Shown in pieces: positions 31,818 through 40,933 of a stretch of 64,000 nt of DNA (position 1 is the first letter of the stretch; each line of letters starts with the position of its first letter). This DNA is from Candidatus Palauibacter australiensis (lineage in GTDB: Bacteria > Gemmatimonadota > Gemmatimonadetes > Palauibacterales > Palauibacteraceae): the NCBI GenBank assembly GCA_026705295.1, contig JAPPBA010000180.1, positions 1 to 64,000 of the forward strand. The letters run 5' to 3'. Below the pieces are notes generated by a model, which did not search any database, had not been told where the DNA came from, and saw only the letters and a program-made list of their open reading frames with translations. A program made the translations under genes and the position numbers.

Positions 31818-33815
31818 TTAGCCCTCCGGCGAGAGGACGAGCCGGACCGCGCCGCGCGGGCGGTCGGCCGTATAGAGGGCGAGTTCGAACCGCCCCGCGA
31901 GCAGATCGTCCATGTCGGCGGCGCTCAGGGTCAGGGTGCCCTCGGCCGACGTGTGGCCCGGGCCGGAGAGACGTCGCACGACCGCGTTCGGCCGCGTCCC
32001 GCTGCCCCGGCGCTGGAGCACGATCGCGTGGGCGTCCGCCGACCCGAGGCCGGACGTGGAGATGACGTAGCGCAGCGTGCCGCGCGGCAGGTCGAGGCTG
32101 AAGCTGCCGTGGAGCCGAGGGGCGGCGGGCCGCCCGGCCCATCCGCCGTCTCCGGCGACGCTGAAGCGGAGCGGTTCCGGCGCGCGGCCGTCCACGAGCG
32201 GGGGCGTGCGGCGGGGCGCGCGGCGCGGCTCGATCGCCCGTTCGAGCGCGTACGCGAACGAGACCAGGCGCGCATCGTCGAACGGGCGGCCGATCAGCTC
32301 GACGCCGGTCGGCATCCCGGTCCGCGTGAAGCCCGCGGGCGCGCTGACCGCCGGGAGCCCGCTGTGCGCGGCCAGCTGGCACGTTCCTCCGACCGGCGGT
32401 GAGCCGATCCGCGCGGGGTCGCGCCGCAGCGTCGGGTAGGCGATCGCGTCGAGCCGCTCCGCGTCCATGAACGCCACGATCGCTTCCCGCAGCGCGGCCT
32501 GCCGCTCCAGCGTCTCGGCATAGGCCGCCTCGTCGCGCGGGCCCGCCTCGCTGCGCCGCCGGAAGGTGCCGTCGAGCTGCTCGTGGTGCAGTCCGAGTTC
32601 CACGATCTCCCCGAGCGACGCCACCGGTGCGCCACCGGGCGCCGCCAGGTATTCGGCGAGATCCACCGCGAATTCGTGCCCGATCACGCCCGTATTCGCG
32701 AGCAGCGAATCCTGCTCGGGGATCTCGACGTCGACGATCTCCGCCCCCGCCGCGGCCATCGCGTCGAGGGCGGCGCGAACGGTCGCCGTGACCGGAGCTT
32801 CCGCGCCCGAATCCGACAGCCACTCCGTCAGGGCCCCGATGCGCGCCCCCGCCAGCGACCCCGCGTCGAGCGCGACTCGGAAACCGATGGGCTCTCGGCC
32901 GCGCATCGCCTCCGTGGCCGGATCCGCCGCGTCCGCGCCGACCGTCGCGTCGAGGGCGATCGCGAGGTCCATGACGGAGCGCGCCAGCGGCCCGCCCGTA
33001 TCCTGCGTATGCGACAGGGGGATGAGCCCGTCAATGCTCGACAGCCCCTTCGTCGGCCGCAGCCCGACGAGGTTGTGGACCGACGACGGGATGCGGATCG
33101 ATCCGCACGTGTCCGACCCCCATCCCACGGCGCCGAAGCTCGCCGCCACCGCGGCGCCCGTTCCGCCGGAGGAGCCGCCGGGGTTCCTCGCCGGATCGTA
33201 CGGGTTCCGCGTCTGCCCGCCGAGCGAACTGATGCTCGTGATCCCCGCCGCCAGCTCGTGCATGTTCGTCTTGGCGAGGATGATCGCCCCCGCCTCGCGC
33301 AGCTTACGCACCTGGAAGGCGTCGTCCGCCGGCGTCCACCCCGCGAGCGCCACCGTCGACCCGGCCGTGGGCATGTCGAAGGTGTCGTAGTTGTCCTTGA
33401 GGAGGATGGGAATCCCATGCAAAGGCCCTCTCACCCGCCCCGCTGCGCGCTCTGCGTCGAGCCGCCGCGCCTGTTCCCTCGCCGTGGGATGGAGGCGGAT
33501 GATCGCGTTGAGCGTCGGCCCCGCCCGGTCGTACGCCGCGATCCGGGCGAAGTAGGCGTCCACCAGGCCGACCGAGCTCGCCCGGCCCGACTCGAGCGCC
33601 GCCTGGAGCTCGGGGATCGAAGCCTCCCATACCTCGAACGGCGCCGACCCGGCGGCGTCCGCCGTCTGGGCGGAGAGTCGTGCCGCGGACGGGACTCCCG
33701 CCGCCAACACGAGACCCCACGCGAGGCGGCGGGTGATGAGGCGGCGGGTGATGAGGCGGCGGACAGCGAGGCCGGGGACGATGCGGCCCCGGGCGACGAG
33801 GTTAGCGGGTTCCAT
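31818..33815 (-). CDS. Secreted amidase with C-terminal CHRD domain
   Basis: The 665-residue protein has a signal segment after an Arg-rich start containing a direct repeat (RRLITRRLITRR, from a 15-bp DNA repeat). The amidase-signature domain spans about 60-520. Lys140 lies in ILLKDNYDT, the cis-Ser in PGGSSGGTG (about 215-216), and the nucleophile Ser239 in DTCGSIRIP. These give a complete Ser-Ser-Lys triad that hydrolyses amides. From about 545 a CHRD-type beta domain follows (FSLDLPRGTLRYVIS, then LTLSAADMDDLLAGRFELAL and RPRGAVRLVL). CHRD is usually a stand-alone or chordin-type secreted domain; its fusion to an amidase is unusual to my knowledge. The start overlaps the upstream thioesterase gene by 14 bp. 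The substrate is unknown. Confidence 0.85.
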   Translation of the reverse strand: MEPANLVARGRIVPGLAVRRLITRRLITRRLAWGLVLAAGVPSAARLSAQTADAAGSAPFEVWEASIPELQAALESGRASSVGLVDAYFARIAAYDRAGPTLNAIIRLHPTAREQARRLDAERAAGRVRGPLHGIPILLKDNYDTFDMPTAGSTVALAGWTPADDAFQVRKLREAGAIILAKTNMHELAAGITSISSLGGQTRNPYDPARNPGGSSGGTGAAVAASFGAVGWGSDTCGSIRIPSSVHNLVGLRPTKGLSSIDGLIPLSHTQDTGGPLARSVMDLAIALDATVGADAADPATEAMRGREPIGFRVALDAGSLAGARIGALTEWLSDSGAEAPVTATVRAALDAMAAAGAEIVDVEIPEQDSLLANTGVIGHEFAVDLAEYLAAPGGAPVASLGEIVELGLHHEQLDGTFRRRSEAGPRDEAAYAETLERQAALREAIVAFMDAERLDAIAYPTLRRDPARIGSPPVGGTCQLAAHSGLPAVSAPAGFTRTGMPTGVELIGRPFDDARLVSFAYALERAIEPRRAPRRTPPLVDGRAPEPLRFSVAGDGGWAGRPAAPRLHGSFSLDLPRGTLRYVISTSGLGSADAHAIVLQRRGSGTRPNAVVRRLSGPGHTSAEGTLTLSAADMDDLLAGRFELALYTADRPRGAVRLVLSPEG

Positions 33816-34272
33816 GTGCCAGATGTCCTTCCCCGATGGCCACGAACGTCCCTGAGCAGGTGGCCGTACACTCGCCCCCAGACAGCAGTTCGGCTTCGAC
33901 CACGACCTTGCGCTCGCCCGCCTCGGCGATCCGCGCCCGGAGTTGCACCGGAGCGTCGGAGGGCGTCGGCTTCCGGAGCCGGACCGTGTATTCGGCCGTC
34001 ACGGTGACGGGCGGATGGTCCAGGCCGCGCGTGCGCATGAAGTAGTGCGCGGCGCACCAGTTGCACTGGCAGTCGAGCAGCGTCCCGATGATGCCTCCGT
34101 TGAGGATGCCCGGGAACGACCGGTGATTCGGCCCGGGCGTCCATTCGGCCACCACCTCGTGACCGTCGTCCCCGGCGGGGAAGCTGCGTAGCCGGAGCCC
34201 GTCCGGATTCGCCGGGCCGCAGCCGAAACAGATCGACTCGGGCACATACCTGTCCTGCAGCGCCTCGCTCAC
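33802..34272 (-). CDS. PaaI-type hotdog-fold thioesterase
   Basis: The product has 156 residues from a GTG start that overlaps the ligase stop codon (GTGA); longer upstream frames would run deep into the ligase gene. Near the N-terminus is CFGCGPANPDGLRL, typical of PaaI/YigI-like thioesterases, followed by HRSFPGILNGGIIGTLLDC, the helix of the hotdog fold, and VTVTAEYTVRLRKPTP. It would hydrolyse acyl-CoA thioesters in the cytoplasm. Position between an acyl-CoA ligase (overlapping start) and the amidase suggests joint handling of an organic acid, but the substrate is unknown. Confidence 0.85.
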   Translation of the reverse strand: MSEALQDRYVPESICFGCGPANPDGLRLRSFPAGDDGHEVVAEWTPGPNHRSFPGILNGGIIGTLLDCQCNWCAAHYFMRTRGLDHPPVTVTAEYTVRLRKPTPSDAPVQLRARIAEAGERKVVVEAELLSGGECTATCSGTFVAIGEGHLAHGTR

Positions 34273-35858
34273 CGCGCCGCGGCCCGCTCGCGCTCCACGA
34301 GGAACCTCCGGAGGATCTTGCCCGATGCTGATTTCGGGATCTCTTCGAGGAACTCCACGGCGCGGATCTTCTTCTGCGGCGCCACGCGCTCCGCCACGTA
34401 CCGCATGATTTCCTCGCCGCTCACGTCTCCCGCCCGCACGACGCACGCCTTCGGGATCTCCCCCGCCTCCTCATCCGCCACCGGAATGACGGCGACATCG
34501 GCCACGGCCGGATGCGAGAGGAGGAGGTCCTCGAGTTCGGCCGGAGCCACCTGGTATCCCTTGTACTTGATGAGCTCCTTGGCCCGGTCGACGATCGTCA
34601 CATACCCGTCTTCGTCCGCGCGCCCCACGTCACCCGTATGGAGCCAGCCCTCGGCGTCCAGCGTGCTCGCCGTGGCCTCCGGATTGTTGAGATAGCCCTT
34701 CATCACCTGGGGACCGCGGATCCACACCTCCCCTTCCCCGCCGGGTCCCCGCGCCTCCCCCGACTCGAGATCGACGATCATCATCTCGGTGCTCGGGATC
34801 GTCGGCCCGATCGTCCCGATCTTCTCCGCATCGACGCTCTCCCCGAAACAGACGTGCGTCACCGGACTCGCCTCGGTGAGGCCGTAACCCTGGAACACGC
34901 GACACCCGATCCGTTCCTGGCAGGCGAGGGCGATCTCCTCTCCCAACGGGGCCGCCCCGGACATGATCCAGTTCACGGACGAGAGGTCGTAGCCGTCGAC
35001 CGCGGGGTGCTTGGCGAGGCCGAGCACGATCGGCGGCACGAGGTAGAGACACGTCGCCCGGTAATGCTGAATCGCGCCCAGGAACTCCTCGAGATCGAAG
35101 CGGGGCATCGTGACGACGGTCGCGCCCGCCTTCAGGGCGCCGCTCATGACGACGACCATCCCGTAGATGTGGAAGAAGGGGAGGACGGCGAGCACGACGT
35201 CGTCGGCGTCCACAAGGCCGATGGCGCTGAACTGCTCGATGTTCGCGACGAGGTTCCGGTGCGTGAGCATCACGCCCTTCGAAACGCCCGTCGTCCCGCT
35301 CGAATACGGGAGCGTGAGAAGGTCCTCGGCGGGATTGAGGATGCCCGCCGGTTCCAGATCGGTCGGAATCCCATCCTTCAGCCCGTCTGCGATGAGGTCG
35401 GCGAAGGCGGTCGCGCCCTCCGCCTCGCCGAACACGAAGATCTCTTCGATGCCCGTCCGTGCCGCGACCGCTCGCGCCCTCTCCAGAAGCGGGGGGACGG
35501 TGATGAACCAGCGGGCGCCGGAATCGTTCAGCTGGGAGACGAGTTCGTCATCCGTGCTGAGAGGGTTGAGCGTCGTGCTGCAGCCGCCGGCCATGCCGGC
35601 CGCGAGGAAGGCCGTCGCGTACTCGGGCAGGTTCGGGCTGCAGATGGCGACCACGCCTCCCCGCCCCAGTCCGCGGGCCGCGAGGCCCCGCGCCGCGGCG
35701 CGCGCCTGATCCCGGAGTTGACCGTAGGTCACCGCCCGGCCGCTCGGTCCTTCGATGAACGCGGGTTTGTCCCGGCGATCCTCAAGGGAACCCAGAAGAT
35801 AGTCGGAGAAGGACTGCTCCGGGACGGCGATCGGGGGGTGGGGGCTCTGGAAGATCAT
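34269..35858 (-). CDS. Acyl-CoA/4-coumarate-CoA ligase-like AMP-binding enzyme
   Basis: The 529-residue adenylate-forming enzyme has the P-loop-like motif LPYSSGTTGVSKGVM (183-197), the A5 motif GYGLTEASPV, the A7-type HTGDVGRADEDGY, the hinge IVDRAKELIKYKGYQVAP and the catalytic Lys in KSASGKILRR near the end. It activates a carboxylic acid with ATP and transfers it to CoA. Sequence features fit the 4-coumarate/medium-chain ligase branch, so aromatic or fatty acids are plausible. Its start at MIFQSPHPP was chosen because an upstream in-frame extension would lie antisense to SURF1. It is followed by a thioesterase (overlap) and an amidase. Confidence 0.92.
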   Translation of the reverse strand: MIFQSPHPPIAVPEQSFSDYLLGSLEDRRDKPAFIEGPSGRAVTYGQLRDQARAAARGLAARGLGRGGVVAICSPNLPEYATAFLAAGMAGGCSTTLNPLSTDDELVSQLNDSGARWFITVPPLLERARAVAARTGIEEIFVFGEAEGATAFADLIADGLKDGIPTDLEPAGILNPAEDLLTLPYSSGTTGVSKGVMLTHRNLVANIEQFSAIGLVDADDVVLAVLPFFHIYGMVVVMSGALKAGATVVTMPRFDLEEFLGAIQHYRATCLYLVPPIVLGLAKHPAVDGYDLSSVNWIMSGAAPLGEEIALACQERIGCRVFQGYGLTEASPVTHVCFGESVDAEKIGTIGPTIPSTEMMIVDLESGEARGPGGEGEVWIRGPQVMKGYLNNPEATASTLDAEGWLHTGDVGRADEDGYVTIVDRAKELIKYKGYQVAPAELEDLLLSHPAVADVAVIPVADEEAGEIPKACVVRAGDVSGEEIMRYVAERVAPQKKIRAVEFLEEIPKSASGKILRRFLVERERAAAR

Positions 35859-35955
35859 CGCGGGAAGATCGGCGTATCGGCGGCGGTGCGGCAAGGCGGC
35901 CGCGAACCCGCGTAACGGCTGCGTTCGCCACCCCGACGGGATAGACTCGTGTGCC

Positions 35956-36744
35956 GTGACCATCAACCGAAGGATCCTGCTGTGCGCCGTGGCCCTCGCC
36001 CTGGGGGCGCTCTTCATCCGCCTCGGCTTCTGGCAACTCGACCGGCATGGCGAACGGAGCGCCGGGGTGCGCACGCGCGCCGAGCGCGCCGACGCCCCGC
36101 GGCTCGAGTGGCTCGGCCCCGGCGACGTGCCTCCCGACACGGCAGGCCTCATCGGCCGCCGCGCGCGGCTCGCCGGCCGGTGGGACCGGGCCGGCGAGAT
36201 CATCCTCCGGAGCCGCACCCTAGACGGGCGGGCGGGCGCGGAGGTGCTGACCCCCTTCCGGGTCGGCGGCGACGCCGAGCAGGTCGTGATGGTCCTGCGC
36301 GGCTGGCTGCCCGCGCCCGACGGCCTCCGCCCCGACCTCGCGTCCGGGTGGACGGATTCGCCGGAAGGCGCCTCGGGCCCTCGCGGGGAAGCCCAACCCT
36401 CCGCCACGGTCGAGGGGGTCTTCGTGTCGTCGCGGGACGGACGCGGCGGGCAGCCGCTCCAGCCCGAGATCGCCGGGACGCCCCACCTCGCCATCGCCGG
36501 GCTTGACCTCGCCTTGATCCGCGAAGAGACGGCCCTCGATCCCACGCCTCACGTCCTGCGGGCGAACGATCCTTCCCCGGGCGGCGTCCTGCGTCCCGCC
36601 CGCGCGCTCGAGACCGACGCCGGCCCGCACCTGTCCTACGCGATCCAGTGGTTCGCGTTCGCCGTCATCGGGCTGGGCGGAACCGCGATCCTGCTCCGCT
36701 CCTCAGGCGGCCGGAAATCCCCATCCGAAAGGATGCGATCGTGA
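35956..36744 (+). CDS. SURF1-family cytochrome oxidase assembly protein
   Basis: This 262-residue protein begins at GTG. It has an N-terminal membrane span with the family motif RLGFWQLDR at 22-30, a periplasmic domain with RARLAGRWDRAGEIILRSR and VVMVLRGWLPAP, and a C-terminal span starting with YAIQWFAFAV, the second family motif. SURF1 proteins help insert haem a into subunit I of aa3-type oxidases. No oxidase or haem A synthase gene is in the window. It is divergent from the acyl-CoA ligase gene across 97 bp, and its stop overlaps the next gene's GTG. Confidence 0.9.
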   Translation: MTINRRILLCAVALALGALFIRLGFWQLDRHGERSAGVRTRAERADAPRLEWLGPGDVPPDTAGLIGRRARLAGRWDRAGEIILRSRTLDGRAGAEVLTPFRVGGDAEQVVMVLRGWLPAPDGLRPDLASGWTDSPEGASGPRGEAQPSATVEGVFVSSRDGRGGQPLQPEIAGTPHLAIAGLDLALIREETALDPTPHVLRANDPSPGGVLRPARALETDAGPHLSYAIQWFAFAVIGLGGTAILLRSSGGRKSPSERMRS

Positions 36745-37037
36745 GCCATCGAAAGTTTTCCGACCGCCGGGGAAAGCGCTGGGAGGTGCGCGTCGCCTCG
36801 CGATCCGAATGGCGGTTCGAGCCGCTGCCGGGAAACCCGGGCACGCCGCACCGCGTACGTCCTCCGCTATACGCCGGGGACGACCCGTTCGAACTCAGCG
36901 AGCAGGAACTCCAGTCCATACTCGGCACCGCGACGCCGGAGGCGAGGACCGACCGCGGCGTTCCGCGCGCTTCGCCCTTCGGGGAGGCCTACGAGCCGCG
37001 CAGAAAGAAATCACCCTTCCTCGACGACGATGACTGA
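36741..37037 (+). CDS. Hypothetical cytoplasmic protein (98 residues)
   Basis: The GTG start overlaps the SURF1 stop (GTGA). The sequence starts SHRKFSDRRGKRWEVRVAS, a beta-rich, strongly basic opening, and continues with FEPLPGNPGTPHRV and an amphipathic helix, DPFELSEQELQSILG. It ends with KKSPFLDDDD. There is no signal peptide or membrane span. I do not recognise the family. Translational coupling suggests a shared transcript with SURF1, although the two need not act together. A VOC-family gene follows 17 bp on. Confidence 0.7.
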   Translation: MSHRKFSDRRGKRWEVRVASRSEWRFEPLPGNPGTPHRVRPPLYAGDDPFELSEQELQSILGTATPEARTDRGVPRASPFGEAYEPRRKKSPFLDDDD

Positions 37038-37054
37038 CCCACAGGAGGCACGCG

Positions 37055-37819
37055 ATGTCTGAAACGCCGCTCGGCCGCTTCTGCTGGTACGAGCTTCTCA
37101 CGACGGACCTCGAAGGCGCGCAGGATTTCTACCGGCGGATCGTCGGCTGGGAGACCGGCGCCTGGCAGGGCGAAGGCCCGGAGTACATCACCTGGAACAA
37201 CAACGGCGCCCCGATCGGCGGCGTGATGCAGCTGCCGGCCGAGGCCCTCGCCGACGAAGCCCCGGCCCACTGGATGCCCTACCTGTCGACGCCGGACGTG
37301 GACGCGACGGTGGCGCAGGCGGAGCGGCTGGGAGGCGGCACGATCCACCGCATGGAGATCCCCGAAGTCGGCCACATCGCGGTCCTCAGGGATCCCGGCG
37401 GCGCGGTGTTCACGGCCTACCAGCCTTCCGGCGACACACCAGGACACGACGGAGAGCCCGCCATGGGAGAGTTCTCCTGGCACGAGCTGATCGCCGGCGA
37501 CCTCGATGCGGCGTGGTCCTTCTACGCCGACTTGTTCGGGTGGGAGAAGACGACGCAGATGGACATGGGCGAAGCCGGCATCTACCAGATGTACGGCCGC
37601 GACGGCAAGGAACTGGGCGGCATGATGAACCGGAGCGACGACATGCCCCCGCCGTGCTGGGGGCTCTACATCCTCGTGTCCGACGTGCACGCCGCGGCGG
37701 AACTCGTGAAGGAGCTGGGCGGGTCGGTCGTCGTGGGACCGATGGAAGTCCCCGGCGGCGAGTTCATCCTGCAGGGCATCGACCCGCAGGGAGCCGCCTT
37801 CGCCCTGCACAGCAGGTAA
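37055..37819 (+). CDS. VOC-family protein with two glyoxalase-like domains
   Basis: This 254-residue cytoplasmic protein follows a CAGGAGG ribosome site. It has two similar halves, each with the vicinal-oxygen-chelate fold: residues about 6-127 (GRFCWYELLTTDLEGAQDFY, VAVLRDPGGAVFTAYQP-like) and 137-254 (FSWHELIAGDLDAAWSFYADLFGW, GGEFILQGIDPQGAAFALH). It resembles CFP32/Rv0577-like double-VOC proteins. The first half has Glu at the expected metal positions but lacks an obvious full glyoxalase I set, so it may bind small molecules rather than act on methylglyoxal. It ends 26 bp before a convergent gene. Confidence 0.86.
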   Translation: MSETPLGRFCWYELLTTDLEGAQDFYRRIVGWETGAWQGEGPEYITWNNNGAPIGGVMQLPAEALADEAPAHWMPYLSTPDVDATVAQAERLGGGTIHRMEIPEVGHIAVLRDPGGAVFTAYQPSGDTPGHDGEPAMGEFSWHELIAGDLDAAWSFYADLFGWEKTTQMDMGEAGIYQMYGRDGKELGGMMNRSDDMPPPCWGLYILVSDVHAAAELVKELGGSVVVGPMEVPGGEFILQGIDPQGAAFALHSR

Positions 37820-37845
37820 GCCGAGCGGGCTTCGGCGCTACCGGT

Positions 37846-38457
37846 TCAAGCGTTCCGGTCGTCGGACAGACCCGGCGGCCGGCCCAGGATTTCGGAGAGG
37901 ATCACGGCGCGAGCGAGCGAGGGGTAGCGCTCGAGGCGTTCCAGCGGGCCGCCCTCTCCGGTCGAGGCACGCCGGCTTGCCGTGACGGCCCCTCGCGGTT
38001 CACCGAGCGGTCTCGCCGCCGCGAGCCCGGGCGGCGGTCGCCGCGGGCTTTCGCGCACCGAAGGCGCCGGTGCGCTAGCCGCGGGCCGCGGAGCGGGTGC
38101 CGGAGCCGGCCGGATGAACGGAGGAGGCTCGGGGGCCTCCTCCGGGTCTCGGTGACCCACCATGCTGCCTGGCCGGCCCTCCTCCGCGGCCTGCTGCATC
38201 TGCCGCTCGAGCTGGCGGCCCATGTCCTGCAGTTGCTCGCGCAACGTCGGACGCCGCGCCGGAGGCGGCGCCTCTCCTCCGGCGGGCTCGGCAGCCTGAA
38301 CGCTCGACGCCTCGGCTTCGAACTCCGGGGTCATCCCCGCCTGCTCGAGCGCCTGTTCCTGCCGCTGCCGATTCTTCTTCATCGCGGCGCCGATGCTGCG
38401 CACCCAGAGGAAGATCATCAGCAGGATGAGGGGCAGCGCCCCTTCGAGATCGGGCAT
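37846..38457 (-). CDS. Single-span membrane protein downstream of floA
   Basis: The 203-residue protein opens with one membrane helix (about 7-19, PLILLMIFLWV). Charged and Pro/Ala-rich linkers follow, with a predicted coiled coil near 71-95 (REQLQDMGRQLERQMQQAA). It ends with an ordered helix (LERYPSLARAVILSEILGRPPGL). The SEILGRPP ending recurs in small proteins next to flotillin-like genes of related bacteria. The start overlaps the floA stop by one base, so they are surely co-translated. It could anchor or regulate the FloA scaffold, but this is inference. Confidence 0.72.
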   Translation of the reverse strand: MPDLEGALPLILLMIFLWVRSIGAAMKKNRQRQEQALEQAGMTPEFEAEASSVQAAEPAGGEAPPPARRPTLREQLQDMGRQLERQMQQAAEEGRPGSMVGHRDPEEAPEPPPFIRPAPAPAPRPAASAPAPSVRESPRRPPPGLAAARPLGEPRGAVTASRRASTGEGGPLERLERYPSLARAVILSEILGRPPGLSDDRNA

Positions 38458-39440
38458 CAGCCGTCCTTGTCGCTCTCCGGCGGCTTCGCGATGGACCTCC
38501 GCATCTGCGTATCGCTCTGGATGTTGCGGTACTTCATGTAGTCCATGATCCCGAGGTTGCCCTCACGGAACGCCTCGGCCATCGCGAGGGGCACCTCCGC
38601 CTCCGCCTTCACGACTTCGGCCTGCATCTGCTCGACGAGCGCCCGGTTCTCCTGCTCCGACGCGACGGCCATCGCCCGGCGCTCCTCGGCCTTCGCCTGC
38701 GCGATCCGCTTGTCCGCTTCCGCCTGATCCGTCTGCAGTTCCGCGCCGATGTTCTTCCCCACGTCGACGTCGGCGATGTCGATCGAGAGAATCTCGAACG
38801 CGGTCCCCGAGTCGAGTCCCTTGGCGAGTACCGTCTTCGAGATGTTGTCCGGGTTCTCGAGCACGGCCTTGTGCGACGACGCCGACCCGATCGTGGACAC
38901 GATGCCTTCACCGACGCGGGCCAGGATCGTCTCCTCACCGGCCCCACCGACCAGGCGGTTGATGTTGGCCCGCACCGTCACCCGCGCCGTCGCGATGAGC
39001 TGGATCCCGTCCTTCGCCATCGCGGCGACCTTCGGCGTCTGGATGACCCGCGGGTTGACGGAAACCTGCACCGCGTCGAGCACGTCCCGCCCCGCAAGGT
39101 CGATCGCGGCCGCCTGCCGGAACGGCAGTTCGATTTGCGCCTTGTCCGCCGAGATGAGCGCGTTCACCACCCTCTCGACGTCGCCTCCCGCCAGGAAATG
39201 CGACTCCAGTTCGTTCGTATGGAGCGGCAGGCCCGCCTTGTAGGAACTGATGAGAGGATAGACGATCCGCGGCGGAGGGATCTTCCGCAGGCGCATCCCC
39301 ACCAGGCTTCCGAGGCCCACCCGGACCCCCGACGCGATCGCCGTGACCCAGAGCCGGATCGGCACGATCCAGGACAGAATGAGTACGCCGAGCGCGATGG
39401 CGATGAGGATGATGATGCTGGTGCCCGCCAGTGGTTCCAT
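38457..39440 (-). CDS. floA: Flotillin-like protein FloA
   Basis: The 327-residue protein has an N-terminal hydrophobic hairpin (about 8-30) and the YqfA/FloA core: [63 protein letters not shown], and a C-terminal coiled region of Ala/Glu-rich helix. FloA forms oligomers that organise fluid membrane microdomains and assist membrane proteases and secretion. The length is typical. It lies between nfeD (1 bp gap) and a small membrane protein (1 bp overlap), the classical NfeD-flotillin pairing, and all should be made together. Confidence 0.95.
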   Translation of the reverse strand: MEPLAGTSIIILIAIALGVLILSWIVPIRLWVTAIASGVRVGLGSLVGMRLRKIPPPRIVYPLISSYKAGLPLHTNELESHFLAGGDVERVVNALISADKAQIELPFRQAAAIDLAGRDVLDAVQVSVNPRVIQTPKVAAMAKDGIQLIATARVTVRANINRLVGGAGEETILARVGEGIVSTIGSASSHKAVLENPDNISKTVLAKGLDSGTAFEILSIDIADVDVGKNIGAELQTDQAEADKRIAQAKAEERRAMAVASEQENRALVEQMQAEVVKAEAEVPLAMAEAFREGNLGIMDYMKYRNIQSDTQMRRSIAKPPESDKDG

Positions 39441-39441
39441 A

Positions 39442-40896
39442 TCAGGCCTCGTTCCTGTGTTCGGATTCGGGAGATTGCTTGGCGCGGCGCACGAGCACTC
39501 GCCCGCTCGCCACCTCCAGTACGCGTATCGGGGTCCCGGCCTCGAGCCAGGGACCCTCGGTCACGACATGGATGCGCTCATCGTTGATGATCGCGACCCC
39601 CGTGGGCCGCAGGTCGGTCGACGTGACGCCGAGCCCGCCGACGAGGTCCTCGCGCGGAGGCACCGAGAGGTAGCCCGTCTCGCGGCTCGTCGAGTCGCGG
39701 AGGAAGAGCCCGGAGAATCGGTTGCTGCGGGGCAGGTGCCGCACCAGCGCCCACCCGGCGACCCCCACCAGGATGATCGACAGGGCGACGAGTCCCGCCG
39801 CGTTGAACACCTGGTCGAAGGTCGGCACCTGGCCGACCATGCCCATGACGGCCGCTCCGAGTACCGCGACCGACCCCAGGATCCCGGCGATCCCGAAGCC
39901 GGGGATGACGAGCACTTCGAGCGCGATCAGCACGACGCCCGCGCCGAAGAGGAGGATCTCCTCGATGCCGGCGAGATGGACGAGGTGGTGCGCGCCGAAG
40001 AAAGCGGCCAGCGAGGCGAGTCCCACCGCGCCCGCCACGCCGAAGCTCGGCGTCCGCACCTCCACGATGAGTCCGAGGAAGCCGAGGCTCAGGAGGAGAG
40101 GCGCGACCGCCGGGTTCGTCAGGAAGCGGACGATCGCCTCCGCCCAGTTCGGCTGGATTTCCCGCACCGGGGCCGCCGGCAGCCGCATGACTTCCAGAAG
40201 TTCGATGAGATCCCGCACCTCGGCGTCCGCAACTCCGATCGCCGTGGCCTCGTCCGTCGTGAGGGTGAGCAGCCGGCCGGCTTCGCTCACGCCGGGGACC
40301 TCGATGCTCTCGTCGACCATCGCCTCCGCGACCAGCGGATCGAGCCCGCGTTCCTCGGCCAGCGCCCGGAACTCCGAGCGCATCGCGCTCACCATCTTCT
40401 CCGGGGCCTTCTCGCCCTCGCCGGTGACCGGGGTGGCCGCGCCGATCGTGGAGCCCGGCCGCATGTAGATCCGGTCCGTCGCGAGCGCGATCATCGCACC
40501 CGCCGAGAGGGCGCGGCGGTTCACGTAGGCGTAGGTCGGGACCTCCGCGTCGCGCAGATCGTCGATGATCTTCCACGCCGCGTCGACCCGGCCGCCGGGC
40601 GTGTCGAGTTCGATGATCACGGCGGGCGCCCCGGATTCCGCGGCTTCCGCGAGCGCGCGAGCCACGAAGGGGGCCACGCCGAGTTCGATCGTGCCGGAGA
40701 TCGGCACCCGGACGACCGACGCCGCGGACTGCGCGGGCGGGGCGACCGGCGTGGATCGCGCGAAGGCGGCGCCGAGTCCCGGCGGCGCGGGCGCGCCCGA
40801 CGCGGACGCCGCCACAACCGCCAGCCCGAGGGCGAGCACCGGCGCCGGCAGCCCCGTCATGGGTGATTTCATTCCCGGTCCGTTCATTCGTCGCAT
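39442..40896 (-). CDS. NfeD-family membrane serine protease
   Basis: The product has 484 residues if translation starts at [10 protein letters not shown]; in-frame ATGs at 40887 and 40872 are alternatives. A signal peptide precedes a ClpP-like periplasmic domain (about 55-235). This has [33 protein letters not shown] (Ser in the SAGAMI motif) and a Lys region around GEKAPEKM, which give the Ser-Lys dyad type of long NfeD proteins. Four to five membrane spans follow (about 265-390), then a C-terminal OB-fold ([17 protein letters not shown]). NfeD proteins cleave hydrophobic substrates such as stomatin relatives and pair with flotillins, exactly as here. Confidence 0.92.
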   Translation of the reverse strand: MRRMNGPGMKSPMTGLPAPVLALGLAVVAASASGAPAPPGLGAAFARSTPVAPPAQSAASVVRVPISGTIELGVAPFVARALAEAAESGAPAVIIELDTPGGRVDAAWKIIDDLRDAEVPTYAYVNRRALSAGAMIALATDRIYMRPGSTIGAATPVTGEGEKAPEKMVSAMRSEFRALAEERGLDPLVAEAMVDESIEVPGVSEAGRLLTLTTDEATAIGVADAEVRDLIELLEVMRLPAAPVREIQPNWAEAIVRFLTNPAVAPLLLSLGFLGLIVEVRTPSFGVAGAVGLASLAAFFGAHHLVHLAGIEEILLFGAGVVLIALEVLVIPGFGIAGILGSVAVLGAAVMGMVGQVPTFDQVFNAAGLVALSIILVGVAGWALVRHLPRSNRFSGLFLRDSTSRETGYLSVPPREDLVGGLGVTSTDLRPTGVAIINDERIHVVTEGPWLEAGTPIRVLEVASGRVLVRRAKQSPESEHRNEA

Positions 40897-40933
40897 GGGC
40901 CGCAATCTATCGGTGCCCGGAGTCGCCCGCCCG

